DNA of 37,955 nucleotides from Oscillospiraceae bacterium (GTDB lineage Bacteria > Bacillota > Clostridia > Oscillospirales > Oscillospiraceae), in the NCBI GenBank assembly GCA_017458085.1, contig JAFTGE010000013.1, positions 1 to 37,955 on the forward strand. The letters are read 5' to 3'. Below the pieces are notes generated by a model, which was given only the letters and a program-made list of their open reading frames with translations, had not been told where the DNA came from and did not search any database. This document shows, piece after piece, positions 14,776 to 22,931 of this stretch. Position numbers and translations under genes: made by a program. Numbering within the stretch: position 1 is the first letter of the stretch; each line of letters opens with the position of its first letter.

Positions 14776-16967
14776 AGATCATAAAGCGAGACGGACGCGA
14801 AGTCCTGTTTAATAGAAAGAAGATCATCGCGGCCATTGAATCAGCGAATGCAGATGTGCCGGATGATGCCATGAAGGATGTAGATATACAGGATGCGGCA
14901 GAAGAGATCGAGCGGCAGTGTGAGGCCACCGGACGCGCCATCCATGTGGAGGAGATACAGGATAAGGTACTCAATGAACTGGCCAGACATGGACATTTCA
15001 GGCTCATGCGGCATTACAGCGAGTATCGCCTGCAACATGACCAGCAAAGACGCCAGAACACGACGGACGGAAAAATCCTGTCGCTGATCGAGCGGAACAA
15101 CGAGGAGGCTAAGCAGGAGAACGCCAATAAGAATCCGGTCATCAATTCCACCCAGCGTGATTATATCGCCGGGGAAGTGAGCCGCGACATTACGCGAAGG
15201 ATCCTGCTGCCGGAGGATGTGGTGAAGGCGCACGATGAAGGAATCATCCATTTCCATGACAGCGATTATTTCATCCAGCACTCCCACAACTGCTGCCTCT
15301 TAAATCTGGAAGATATGCTCCAGAACGGCACAGTGATCTCGGGAACTATGATAGAAAAGCCGCACAGCTTTTATACCGCATGCAATGTCACCACACAGAT
15401 CGTAGCCCAGGTGGCATCAAACCAGTATGGCGGGCAGAGCTTTTCGCTTTCCCACCTTGCACCATTCGTGGATATCTCCCGGCAGAAGATCCGCAGAGAA
15501 ATACTGGAAGATATGAACAGCGATGTTGGTGTGAAGCTTACAGAGGACGAGGTCGATTACCTAACTGAAAAGAAGCTGCGCCGGGAAATTAGGTCGGGCG
15601 TTCAGACGATCCAATATCAGATCATCACGCTCATGACCTGCAACGGGCAGGCTCCGTTCGTGACGATGTTCATGTACTTAAATGAGGTGCCGGAGGGCAG
15701 GCTTCGCGATGACCTTGCGATCGTGATCGAGGAAGTATTAAAGCAGCGGATCGAGGGCGTAAAGAATGAAACCGGTGCATGGATCACACCGGCCTTCCCG
15801 AAACTGATCTATGTGCTTGATGCGGATAACGTATATCCCGGTACAAAGTACTATGCGCTGACCGAGCTTGCCGCAAGGTGTACGGCAAAGCGGATGGTAC
15901 CGGATTATATCAGCGCCAAGGTGATGAAGCGCCTGAAGGGTGAAGTTTACACCTGCATGGGGTGTCGCTCTTTCCTCACTCCGGACACGAAAGGCCTGAA
16001 TTCGGATGGCAGCCATAAGTATTATGGTAGGTTCAATCAAGGCGTGGTCACGATCAATCTAGTGGATGCGGCCTGCAGCAGCGGAGGCGATGAAGAGAAG
16101 TTCTGGGAGCTTATGGAAGAGCGGACAGAGCTTTGTAAAAAGGCACTCCTATGCAGGCACGAGCGCCTCAAAGGTACACCATCGGATGTGGCACCGATCC
16201 TCTGGCAGCATGGAGCGCTGGCGCGTTTGCAAAAGGGTGAAGTGATCGATCCGCTATTGTATGGCAATTACAGCACGATCTCCCTTGGCTATGCCGGTCT
16301 TGCTGAGTGCGTTTGCCGGATGAAAGGCTGCAGCCATACAGAGCCGGAGGGTAAAGAATTTGGTCTTGCAGTGATGCGATTCTTAAATGACAAATGCGCT
16401 GCATGGAGAGCCGAGACAAATATCAGTTTCTCCCTGTATGGCACACCGATGGAGAGCACAACGTATAAGTTTGCCAAGTGCCTGCAGCGTCGGTTTGGGA
16501 TCATCCCGCATGTGACAGATAAGAATTACATCACAAATTCGTATCATGTGCATGTGACAGAAGAGATTGATGCCTTTTCCAAGTTATCGCTGGAAGCAGA
16601 GTTTCAGGAGCTTTCACCCGGTGGCGCGATCAGCTATGTAGAGGTGCCGAACATGAAGGATAACATCCCTGCGGTGTTATCGATCATGCAGCATATCTAC
16701 GAGACGATCCTGTATGCGGAGCTTAACACAAAGAGTGACTACTGTCAGGCCTGCGGATATGACGGGGAGATCCGGATTGTGAATGACGACGGGAAGCTCG
16801 TCTGGGAGTGCCCGAACTGCGGCAATCGGGATGAGCGGAAGATGAATGTCGTAAGACGCGTGTGCGGCTACCTTGGGAGTAACTATTTCAACCAGGGCCG
16901 AACTGCGGAGATTGCTGACCGGGTGATGCATACCTCTGTCAGCCTGCTTAAGGAGGAGGGCATATGA
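14772..16967 (+). CDS. nrdD: Anaerobic ribonucleoside-triphosphate reductase
   Basis: Class III ribonucleotide reductase, 731 residues, reducing NTPs to dNTPs with a glycyl radical. The N-terminal ATP-cone is MKIIKRDGREVLFNRKK and onward. The catalytic barrel has HDSDYF, SHNCCLLNLEDML and TCNGQAPFVT. The C-terminal zinc site is CQACGY (about 658) and CPNCG (about 680), then the glycyl-radical motif RVCGYLG (about 696-702). The start overlaps the DUF3310 stop by ATGA; an upstream in-frame start is rejected. It needs NrdG, encoded next, and works only without oxygen, so the host is an anaerobe. Confidence 0.96.
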   Translation: MKIIKRDGREVLFNRKKIIAAIESANADVPDDAMKDVDIQDAAEEIERQCEATGRAIHVEEIQDKVLNELARHGHFRLMRHYSEYRLQHDQQRRQNTTDGKILSLIERNNEEAKQENANKNPVINSTQRDYIAGEVSRDITRRILLPEDVVKAHDEGIIHFHDSDYFIQHSHNCCLLNLEDMLQNGTVISGTMIEKPHSFYTACNVTTQIVAQVASNQYGGQSFSLSHLAPFVDISRQKIRREILEDMNSDVGVKLTEDEVDYLTEKKLRREIRSGVQTIQYQIITLMTCNGQAPFVTMFMYLNEVPEGRLRDDLAIVIEEVLKQRIEGVKNETGAWITPAFPKLIYVLDADNVYPGTKYYALTELAARCTAKRMVPDYISAKVMKRLKGEVYTCMGCRSFLTPDTKGLNSDGSHKYYGRFNQGVVTINLVDAACSSGGDEEKFWELMEERTELCKKALLCRHERLKGTPSDVAPILWQHGALARLQKGEVIDPLLYGNYSTISLGYAGLAECVCRMKGCSHTEPEGKEFGLAVMRFLNDKCAAWRAETNISFSLYGTPMESTTYKFAKCLQRRFGIIPHVTDKNYITNSYHVHVTEEIDAFSKLSLEAEFQELSPGGAISYVEVPNMKDNIPAVLSIMQHIYETILYAELNTKSDYCQACGYDGEIRIVNDDGKLVWECPNCGNRDERKMNVVRRVCGYLGSNYFNQGRTAEIADRVMHTSVSLLKEEGI

Positions 16968-17479
16968 ACGTGTGCGATATCGTGATCGCGGATCACGCCA
17001 ATGGCCCGGGGATGCGGGTGTCTGTATTTGTTTCCGGCTGCCGGAATCACTGCCCGGGATGCTTTAACCCGGAGACCTGGGACTTTGCTGCTGGAAAGGA
17101 ATACACGTCTTTCATGACGCAGGCGATCATAAATGAACTGAAGAAACCCAGCTATCAGGGACTGACGATTCTTGGCGGGGAGCCCTTCGAGATTGAAAAT
17201 CAGAAAGGCCTGATTGATCTTATTCGGAGAGTCCGGGAGGAACTTCCGGAGAAAGATATCTGGATGTACACCGGATATGACTATGAGGATTTACTGCCGG
17301 GTGGGAAACGCCACACTGATGTTACGGATGAGATTCTGGAAGCCATCGCTGTTCTGGTGGATGGCAGGTTTATCCTTGACGAGAAGGATATCTCTTTACA
17401 GTTCCGGGGATCCAGAAATCAGCGCCTGATCGATATGAAGCGGACGCGCAAGGAAGGACTGGTGATCCTATGCGAGTGA
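16964..17479 (+). CDS. nrdG: Anaerobic ribonucleotide reductase activating protein
   Basis: A 171-residue radical-SAM activase that installs the glycyl radical on NrdD. The cluster motif is CRNHCPGC (Cys 26, 30, 33; CX3CX2C) in VSGCRNHCPGCFNPETWDF. ILGGEPFE is the GGE motif, and WMYTGYDYEDL follows. Start overlaps nrdD by 4 bases with AAGGAGGAGGGCAT. It uses SAM, tying it to the phage metK upstream. Confidence 0.95.
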   Translation: MNVCDIVIADHANGPGMRVSVFVSGCRNHCPGCFNPETWDFAAGKEYTSFMTQAIINELKKPSYQGLTILGGEPFEIENQKGLIDLIRRVREELPEKDIWMYTGYDYEDLLPGGKRHTDVTDEILEAIAVLVDGRFILDEKDISLQFRGSRNQRLIDMKRTRKEGLVILCE

Positions 17480-17676
17480 TCGGTGTGTATCCCCTGACCA
17501 ATACCGGAGGCGTCTGCGTCCATGAGATCGAAGGCGACACGGTACTGGCCAGCATCAACGGGAAAGATCCTATCTGGTGCGATGTAACAGAAAAAGTGAA
17601 TGACGATGATGAATGGGAATCAGGCTTTGTGCTTGGTTCCTTTTTTATTCCGTTCTCGCAGGTCATGCGGGTGTGA
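17470..17676 (+). CDS. Hypothetical protein, 68 aa
   Basis: Overlaps the nrdG end by 10 bases. Mostly beta in appearance (MRVIGVYPLTNTGGVCVHEI, then SGFVLGSFFIPFSQVMRV). A small protein of this type often follows nrdG in phage operons, but I know no function. Confidence 0.65.
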   Translation: MRVIGVYPLTNTGGVCVHEIEGDTVLASINGKDPIWCDVTEKVNDDDEWESGFVLGSFFIPFSQVMRV

Positions 17677-17691
17677 TGAAAGGAGTTCTTT

Positions 17692-18951
17692 ATGAAGACA
17701 GCTGAATTGAAGGTGCTGCCGGTCACTGTATTAAAACCGGCAGAATATAATCCGCGAAAGAAACTGAAAGCGGGCGATAAGGAATACGAGAAGATCAAAG
17801 CCTCTATTGAGGAGTTTGGCTTTGCGGATCCGCTGGTGGTCAATGCCGATATGACGATCATTGGCGGCCATCAGAGACTGACGGTGGCGCAGGATCTGGG
17901 TTACACCGAGGTGCCTTGTGCGGTCGTGAATATCGATAAGGTCAGAGAAAAGGCTCTCAATATCGCGCTGAACAAGATCACCGGTGCATGGGATGAAAAC
18001 CTGCTTGCAGAACTGCTGCAGGATATTCAGGACTCCGACTTTGATCTTGGAAAGACCGGATTTGACCCGCCTGAAATCGAGACCCTGTTCAATAAGGTAC
18101 ACGACAAGAGCGTGGCGGAAGACGACTTCGATGTGGAAAGTGAGCTCTCCCAGCCAGTGTTCTCGAAACTTGGCGACCTGTGGGAGCTTGGGAAGCACAA
18201 GGTGCTGTGCGCCGACTCTACCGATAATGAGAACTACGTCAAGCTTATGGATGGCATGAAAGCCAACCTGATCCTGACGGATCCTCCGTATAACGTAAAC
18301 GTGGAGGAGACCGCAGGCAAGATCATGAATGACAACATGGCCGACGAGGATTTTTACAAATTCCTGCTGGCAGCCTATCAGGCAATGCACGCCAACCTTG
18401 CCGATGACGGCTCCATCTACGTCTTTCATGCTGATACCGAAGGGCTGAATTTCCGTAAGGCATTCCATGACGCGGGATTTTATCTATCCGGATGCTGTAT
18501 CTGGAAAAAGAACGCGCTGGTGCTTGGCAGGAGCCCGTACCAGTGGATCCATGAACCGTGTCTTTTTGGTTGGAAGCAGACTGGGAAGCATCAGTGGTAT
18601 TCTGACCGGAAGCAGACAACCGTCTGGGAGTATGATCGTCCGAAGGCCAGCAAAGATCATCCGACGATGAAGCCGATCGGACTGATGAGCTATCCGATCC
18701 GGAATTCTACTATGACAAATGGCATCGTGCTGGATCCCTTCCTTGGCAGCGGAAGTACGCTCATTGCCTGCTGCGAGACCGACCGGATCTGCAGAGGGAT
18801 TGAACTGGATCCCAAGTTTGTGGACGTAATCGTTAAGCGCTACATCGAGTGGAACGATGGCAGGTATGACGGTGTATTTGTCTGGCGTGATGGGCAGAAG
18901 CTCCGGTTCGATGAAGTGGCGGCCTTCGAACCGCAGGAGGCAACGGAATGA
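17692..18951 (+). CDS. ParB-domain DNA methyltransferase fusion
   Basis: A 419-residue protein. Residues about 1-110 are a ParB/Srx-like domain (KPAEYNPRKKL, then FADPLVVNADMTIIGGHQRL). Residues about 165-400 are a beta-order methyltransferase: motif IV LTDPPYNV (about 195-202) and SAM site LDPFLGSGSTLIACCETDR (about 346-364). The DPPY form is typical of N6-adenine enzymes. ParB-MTase fusions are common in phages; the ParB part may bind DNA or NTP. It complements the SPPY-type methyltransferase at 13051. Confidence 0.93.
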   Translation: MKTAELKVLPVTVLKPAEYNPRKKLKAGDKEYEKIKASIEEFGFADPLVVNADMTIIGGHQRLTVAQDLGYTEVPCAVVNIDKVREKALNIALNKITGAWDENLLAELLQDIQDSDFDLGKTGFDPPEIETLFNKVHDKSVAEDDFDVESELSQPVFSKLGDLWELGKHKVLCADSTDNENYVKLMDGMKANLILTDPPYNVNVEETAGKIMNDNMADEDFYKFLLAAYQAMHANLADDGSIYVFHADTEGLNFRKAFHDAGFYLSGCCIWKKNALVLGRSPYQWIHEPCLFGWKQTGKHQWYSDRKQTTVWEYDRPKASKDHPTMKPIGLMSYPIRNSTMTNGIVLDPFLGSGSTLIACCETDRICRGIELDPKFVDVIVKRYIEWNDGRYDGVFVWRDGQKLRFDEVAAFEPQEATE

Positions 18952-19103
18952 TCATCCTGTGGATTTTATTTATCGTGGTATCTCTCGTCTTCACGCTGCT
19001 TGCGGCAGGGTGGCTTGCCATTAACATTGTCGCCGACGTGTTCAGGCATATGGAGATGAAAGAGGAGTGGGAGAATAGCCAGAAAAGGAATACCGGAAGG
19101 TAA
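18948..19103 (+). CDS. Small membrane protein, 51 aa
   Basis: ATGA overlap with the methyltransferase stop, with CGCAGGAGGCAACGGA as SD. A hydrophobic N-terminal half (IILWILFIVVSLVFTLLAAG) predicts one membrane span, followed by a charged tail. Last gene before a hairpin terminator. Function unknown. Confidence 0.65.
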   Translation: MIILWILFIVVSLVFTLLAAGWLAINIVADVFRHMEMKEEWENSQKRNTGR

Positions 19104-19118
19104 TACACTAAGCACAGG

Positions 19119-19140
19119 GGCACCGAAAGCCGGTGCCTTT
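19119..19140 (+). terminator. Hairpin terminator closing the metabolic block
   Basis: GGCACCG-AAAGC-CGGTGCC stem-loop followed by TTTGTG. The T-run is short, so termination may be partial. It marks the boundary to the cassette array. Confidence 0.5.
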
Positions 19141-19191
19141 GTGACTTCTGACAAAAGTGAGAAATAACAGAAAAAGCCCTTTACTTTTCAG

Positions 19192-19221
19192 GCGTTTAGA
19201 GGGATGTATAGCATACCCAAA
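19192..19221 (+). repeat. Degenerate copy of the cassette leader core
   Basis: GCGTTTAGAGGGATGTATAG followed by CATACCCAAAA aligns without gaps to the CGTTTAGAGTGATTAATAC-ACTACCGAAAG core of the later leaders. It ends about 28 bases before the next ATG, as in the other copies. It lacks the upstream TGTGCACA inverted repeat. Confidence 0.5.
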
Positions 19222-19249
19222 ATTCAGAACGCAGAAAGGAGTGTAAATC

Positions 19250-20164
19250 ATGCTGACATTTGAACTGAACATCAATGACCGCAAGAAGCTCATCAAGAAG
19301 GTATCGGAGATGACCGGACAAGAGGCCATCTACCTGCAGCCGCCGACATATGCCTACCAGATCGGTGATTACAACATCGATCGTGACGGCAACCTGTCCG
19401 TAGAGGAGGATAAAGCTGACCTCATGATGCTAATGCAGCTCATGGGAGAGGGCTTCCTCAAGGAAAAGGCCATTGGAACGGCAGCCGGTGAAGTGATGCC
19501 GGTCTCCGTAAACATCGAGATTCCGCTTTCCGGACACACCGGAGCCAGTCTCAGAAATCTCATCAACCTCGTACACTCCCGGGCATCGCTGATCAACAAG
19601 GCGACCGGGAGTGAGTTTTTTATCGACAAAGGGATCACGGATCTTCTTGCAGATGACGGGAACGTCGGAGCAATCGATGTATTAAAGAAGGTGGTCAAGG
19701 ATTACGTGAAGGAACATCCCGGTGCCATGAAGGGCTTTGAGCTCGCTGATGATCGGATCTGCTTTACCGGCTTCCCCGATTTTACAGACACCCTGACACT
19801 GAAGGCATGGATGGATCTGGCATCGCTCATGAATAAGCAGGCCATCGACCAGCACCGGATTCAGGCAAAGACCGTGAGCGAGGCGAACGAGAAATATTCC
19901 TTTAGGATCTGGCTGATCCGGCTCGGAATGAATGGGGATGAGTACAAGCGCACAAGGAAGATCCTCATGAAGCGTCTCGGTGGCCACTCGGCTTTCCGCA
20001 CACCGGAGGAGATCGAGCGGGCAAAGGAGAAGGCACTAAGGAAACGAAGAGAGTTGAAGGCCGCAAAAGAAGCAGCACTTGCAGAAGGCGCTGAGGAGAT
20101 GGCAGACGAGCAGGCTGAGGTGGCTGAAGAACCTGCTTTAGAAGCTGAAGAAGAGACCGAATAA
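19250..20164 (+). CDS. Protein sharing a C-terminal module with the neighbouring amidoligase, 304 aa
   Basis: Not recognised by a named family. The N-terminal 200 residues are mixed alpha/beta (MLTFELNINDRKKLIKKVSE, then VSVNIEIPLSGHTGASLRNL). Residues 215-250 match residues 276-311 of the amidoligase encoded next, with 17 of 36 identical by my hand alignment, including RxWLIRxGxxGxE and the closing AFR. After this come a basic Arg/Lys helix (EKALRKRRELKAAKEAA) and a very acidic Glu/Ala tail ending in EEETE. The duplicate module and Glu-rich tail make it a candidate partner or substrate of the amidoligase; this is inference. SD AAAGGAG. Confidence 0.7.
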   Translation: MLTFELNINDRKKLIKKVSEMTGQEAIYLQPPTYAYQIGDYNIDRDGNLSVEEDKADLMMLMQLMGEGFLKEKAIGTAAGEVMPVSVNIEIPLSGHTGASLRNLINLVHSRASLINKATGSEFFIDKGITDLLADDGNVGAIDVLKKVVKDYVKEHPGAMKGFELADDRICFTGFPDFTDTLTLKAWMDLASLMNKQAIDQHRIQAKTVSEANEKYSFRIWLIRLGMNGDEYKRTRKILMKRLGGHSAFRTPEEIERAKEKALRKRRELKAAKEAALAEGAEEMADEQAEVAEEPALEAEEETE

Positions 20165-20258
20165 TGCACAGTTTACCGCGAAATCTTTGTGCATTTTACA
20201 GGTCAGAATTAACTGGATAAATGTGCTCTTTAGAGTGATTAATACAGTACCGAAAGGG
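20163..20258 (+). repeat. Cassette leader repeat, copy 1
   Basis: Starts within the previous stop codon. Inverted repeat AATGCACA (20163) / TGTGCATT (20188), then AACTGGATA, then the core TTTAGAGTGATTAATACAGT with ACCGAAAGG, 33 bases before the amidoligase ATG. Confidence 0.75.
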
Positions 20259-20290
20259 AAAAACACACACGCAGGAAGGAGCACACCACC

Positions 20291-21241
20291 ATGAAAGAAG
20301 CCACCAGAATCCAGATCGAAGCCATGAAAAATCAGACCATCGGAGTTGAGGTCGAGATGTACGGAATCAGCCGCAGGGATGCAGCTAAGATTGCCGCCAC
20401 CTACTTCGGAACAGGACGGTTTGAAAACACAGCCTACAGAAACGGATACCAGACCTGGAGCGCTTGGGATGAGCAGGATCGGGAGTGGAAATTCCAAAGA
20501 GACAGCAGCATCATGGCCGCCAAGGACGATGAAAAATGCGAGCTGGTCACCCCGATCCTCACCTACGAGGACATCGAAGGCTTGCAGGAGCTGATCAGAC
20601 AGCTGAGGCATAGCAAAGCCAAGAGCGATCCGGAGCACATGTGCGGAGTCCACATCCACATCGGAGCGGATGGGCATACCGCTAAGACCCTCCGTAACCT
20701 CGCAAACTTGATGGCAAGCCACGAGAACCTCCTGATCAGCGCCCTGCGGCTTGACCGGACACGGATCAACCATTACTGCAGGACGGTCGATGAGAATTTT
20801 CTCACCCTCCTGAACCGGAAAAAGCCCCAGCGCATGAGCCAGCTCGCAGACATCTGGTACAACGGCAATCACGCCAACACATGTCGGAACCACCATTACA
20901 ACGATTCGCGCTACCATATGCTTAACCTGCACGCGACCTTTACGAAGGGCACGATCGAGTTCCGCCTCTTCCAGTTCGCGAACAAAGGAAACGGAAGGCT
21001 CGGCGGCCTGCATGCCGGGGAACTGAAGAGTTACATCCAGCTTTGCCTCGCGCTTTCCGCACAGGCGAAACTTGCCAGCAAGGCCAGCCCGAAACAGCCA
21101 CAGGTCGAGAACCCGAAATTTGCGATGCGCACCTGGCTGATCCGGATGGGATTCATCGGAGCGGAATTCGAGACAGCCCGCGACATCCTGACAAGGAACC
21201 TTGCAGGCGACGCGGCCTTCAGAAACGGCAGAACGGCATAA
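20291..21241 (+). CDS. Amidoligase-family enzyme
   Basis: A 316-residue protein resembling the amidoligase (Amidoligase_2) family, glutamine-synthetase-fold enzymes that form amide bonds with ATP. Seen: GVEVEMYG near the start (acidic metal ligands E20, E22), FQRDSSI, CGVHIHIG (about 117-124), and TIEFRLFQFANKG (about 221-233). These match the GxExE, HIH and ExR motifs of the fold. C-terminal residues 276-311 form a module shared with the preceding 304-aa protein. Next comes a gamma-glutamylcyclotransferase gene, a known pairing for amidoligases. The substrate is unknown: peptide, cell-wall fragment or a partner protein. Its leader is a cassette repeat. Confidence 0.82.
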   Translation: MKEATRIQIEAMKNQTIGVEVEMYGISRRDAAKIAATYFGTGRFENTAYRNGYQTWSAWDEQDREWKFQRDSSIMAAKDDEKCELVTPILTYEDIEGLQELIRQLRHSKAKSDPEHMCGVHIHIGADGHTAKTLRNLANLMASHENLLISALRLDRTRINHYCRTVDENFLTLLNRKKPQRMSQLADIWYNGNHANTCRNHHYNDSRYHMLNLHATFTKGTIEFRLFQFANKGNGRLGGLHAGELKSYIQLCLALSAQAKLASKASPKQPQVENPKFAMRTWLIRMGFIGAEFETARDILTRNLAGDAAFRNGRTA

Positions 21242-21261
21242 ACGATGGAGACAGCCTCCTC

Positions 21262-21298
21262 CTACCGAAACCGCCAGAGAGCGGTCTTTCGGTGGTAG
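21262..21298 (+). other. Intercistronic hairpin
   Basis: CTACC-GAAA-CCGC pairs with GCGG-TTTC-GGTAG, with small bulges, between the amidoligase and cyclotransferase genes. No T-run follows, so it is more likely an RNA processing or stability element than a terminator. Confidence 0.45.
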
Positions 21299-21340
21299 AA
21301 GGGTATCCCCTTCAGAAATAGAGAAAGGATGGTACGACAA

Positions 21341-21853
21341 ATGAAATTCTACTTAGCCTATGGCAGCAACTTATCCGTGGAGCAGATGCGGTATCGGTGC
21401 CCTGATGCTAAACATATCGGGACAGCGGAGATTAAAGATTACCGGCTTCTTTTTAAGGGAAGCAAGACCGGCAGCTACTTAACCATCGAGCCGATGGAAG
21501 GCCGGAAGGTTCCGGTGCTGGTCTGGGAGGTTTCCGATGAGGATGAGGCATCCCTTGACATCTACGAAGGTTATCCGGTCTTTTACCAGAAGCACGAAAT
21601 GGAAGTCGATGTGAAGAGCCTGACAGGCAGTGAACCGATCGGCAAAGTAAACGCATTCGTGTACGCCATGGATCCTGAGAGGCCGCTTGGACAGCCTACG
21701 CTTAGCTACTACAGGGTCTGCTCCAATGGTTATGACCGGTTTGGTTTTGACCAGAAGATCCTTGAGAAGGCTTACGATGAGAGCTGGGGTGAAATCGTAA
21801 AGAGAAGGTTTGACATATCACGGATGAAGCTATTTACAGGAGGGAGCAATTGA
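21341..21853 (+). CDS. Gamma-glutamylcyclotransferase-like protein (AIG2/GGCT fold)
   Basis: A 170-residue GGCT-fold protein: YLAYGSNLSVEQM at the N-terminus (substrate-binding YGSN), and catalytic acid E76 in LDIYEGYPVFYQK. Family members cleave gamma-glutamyl amine or amide bonds by cyclisation. Start at 21341 preferred (AAAGGATGG about 10 bases before) over a Met at 21329, which would sit on the SD. Coupled with the amidoligase, it may reverse or trim the ligase product. This array unit has no leader repeat of its own, so it is probably co-transcribed with the amidoligase. Confidence 0.88.
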   Translation: MKFYLAYGSNLSVEQMRYRCPDAKHIGTAEIKDYRLLFKGSKTGSYLTIEPMEGRKVPVLVWEVSDEDEASLDIYEGYPVFYQKHEMEVDVKSLTGSEPIGKVNAFVYAMDPERPLGQPTLSYYRVCSNGYDRFGFDQKILEKAYDESWGEIVKRRFDISRMKLFTGGSN

Positions 21854-22314
21854 TGAGGTTTGCAACAAGAGAAGAAGTCGAGCTGCTCCGGAGGCACTAC
21901 ATTCCCGGATCACGCATCGTGCTGGATGAGATGGATGACCCGTATACGAAGATCCCAGCAGGGACGCAGGCAGTTGTGACCGGTGTCGATGACGCTGGCA
22001 ATATCCTCTGCCACTGGGATACCGGCAGTTCCCTGTCGGTGGCGTTTGGCGCGGACCGGGCGCACCTTGTGAGATCGGAGGAAGAGATCCGGGTCTCCTT
22101 AAACTGGCTCGGGAAGCGGCAGGAAAAGGCCACAGGCGGCAGCTGTCCGAGGTGCGGAGGACCGCTTGCCAGCTTCAAAGGGCATGTTATCAGCAGACGG
22201 GCAATGATCACGGTGTGTGATGAATGTGGCATGGATGAGGCATTTGAGGATGCTGGACTGCTTCCAAAGATGGAGCTTGAGCGCTGGCACTGCGTCGGCA
22301 TCTGGGAGCCATAA
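21853..22314 (+). CDS. DUF4314 protein with C-terminal zinc ribbon
   Basis: Residues about 15-80 are DUF4314: YIPGSRIVLDEMDDPYTKIP, AGTQAVVTGVDDAGNILCHW and GSSLSVAFGAD, a small beta-barrel resembling SH3 or KOW folds. Residues about 97-130 add CPRCGGPL and VCDECGMDE, a zinc ribbon. Start at the TTGATG junction with the previous gene, with GGAGGG. DUF4314 is common in clostridial conjugative elements and phages, often near amidoligases; function unknown. Confidence 0.82.
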   Translation: MRFATREEVELLRRHYIPGSRIVLDEMDDPYTKIPAGTQAVVTGVDDAGNILCHWDTGSSLSVAFGADRAHLVRSEEEIRVSLNWLGKRQEKATGGSCPRCGGPLASFKGHVISRRAMITVCDECGMDEAFEDAGLLPKMELERWHCVGIWEP

Positions 22315-22420
22315 AGTACACAGTTTCTGCAGCTGATCTTTGTGCAGTAATCCTCTGATAATAAAGCAGAATTGACTTGCTATATGTGCCCGTCAGAGTG
22401 ATTAATACACTACCAAAAGA
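22315..22420 (+). repeat. Cassette leader repeat, copy 2
   Basis: Starts right after the DUF4314 stop. TACACAGTTTCTGC with TTTGTGCA as a weak inverted repeat, then ATTGACTTGCTATATG, then CGTCAGAGTGATTAATAC followed by ACTACCAAAAG, 29 bases before the next ATG. Confidence 0.75.
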
Positions 22421-22448
22421 AAACAGCACCTTAAAGGAGGAACCAGAC

Positions 22449-22919
22449 ATGACAACCAACAACACCTACTTCGCAGAGCTTGACCAGATCGCCAGAGCAT
22501 TTGATGAAAAGCGCAGAGCCCACGAGGCAAAGAAACAGCAGATCCTCGACACCTACGGCTGGGACAGCGAAGAGCTGAATGCCTGGTACCGGGAGAAAGA
22601 GGAGATGGCCTACCCGATCAGCGAAGGAGCCTGCAAGGCATTCAGAGCCTTCCGCATGAGCGAAGAGAGAAACAGCAGCGAGTTCGAGATGGAGGATTTC
22701 CTTTGGGAGCGCGAGGTTGCGGATTTCATTAACGCACTGCGGCAGGCCGGAATCAAGACCTTCGCCTACACCAACCAGAGCACGGCAGTGATGGAAAACA
22801 TCCACGCCTTTGTAGCAGTAGGCTGCACGATGGACGGCCTTTGCACGGTGACAAGGCAGGAGCGCCGCTGGGGCGAGGATGAGACCACCGAGCACATCGG
22901 GATCCGGTTCACGGTTTAA
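22449..22919 (+). CDS. Hypothetical cassette protein, 156 aa
   Basis: N-terminal helix-rich part (FAELDQIARAFDEKRRAHEA and onward), then a C-terminal alpha/beta domain (FINALRQAGIKTFAYTNQST, then AFVAVGCTMDGLCTVTRQE). Strongly charged. The start at 22449 follows AAAGGAGGAACCAGAC; an upstream in-frame start lies inside the leader repeat and is rejected. This domain type recurs in small-gene arrays of clostridial mobile elements, but I cannot name a function. Confidence 0.68.
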   Translation: MTTNNTYFAELDQIARAFDEKRRAHEAKKQQILDTYGWDSEELNAWYREKEEMAYPISEGACKAFRAFRMSEERNSSEFEMEDFLWEREVADFINALRQAGIKTFAYTNQSTAVMENIHAFVAVGCTMDGLCTVTRQERRWGEDETTEHIGIRFTV

Positions 22920-22931
22920 GGGAGGCACCAG

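Noticed and set aside
20138-21340. 400-codon open frame on the minus strand opposite the amidoligase
   Set aside because: The plus strand encodes a recognisable amidoligase with SD and leader repeat. The opposite frame has no SD at its start, no recognisable family, and runs across the leader repeat.
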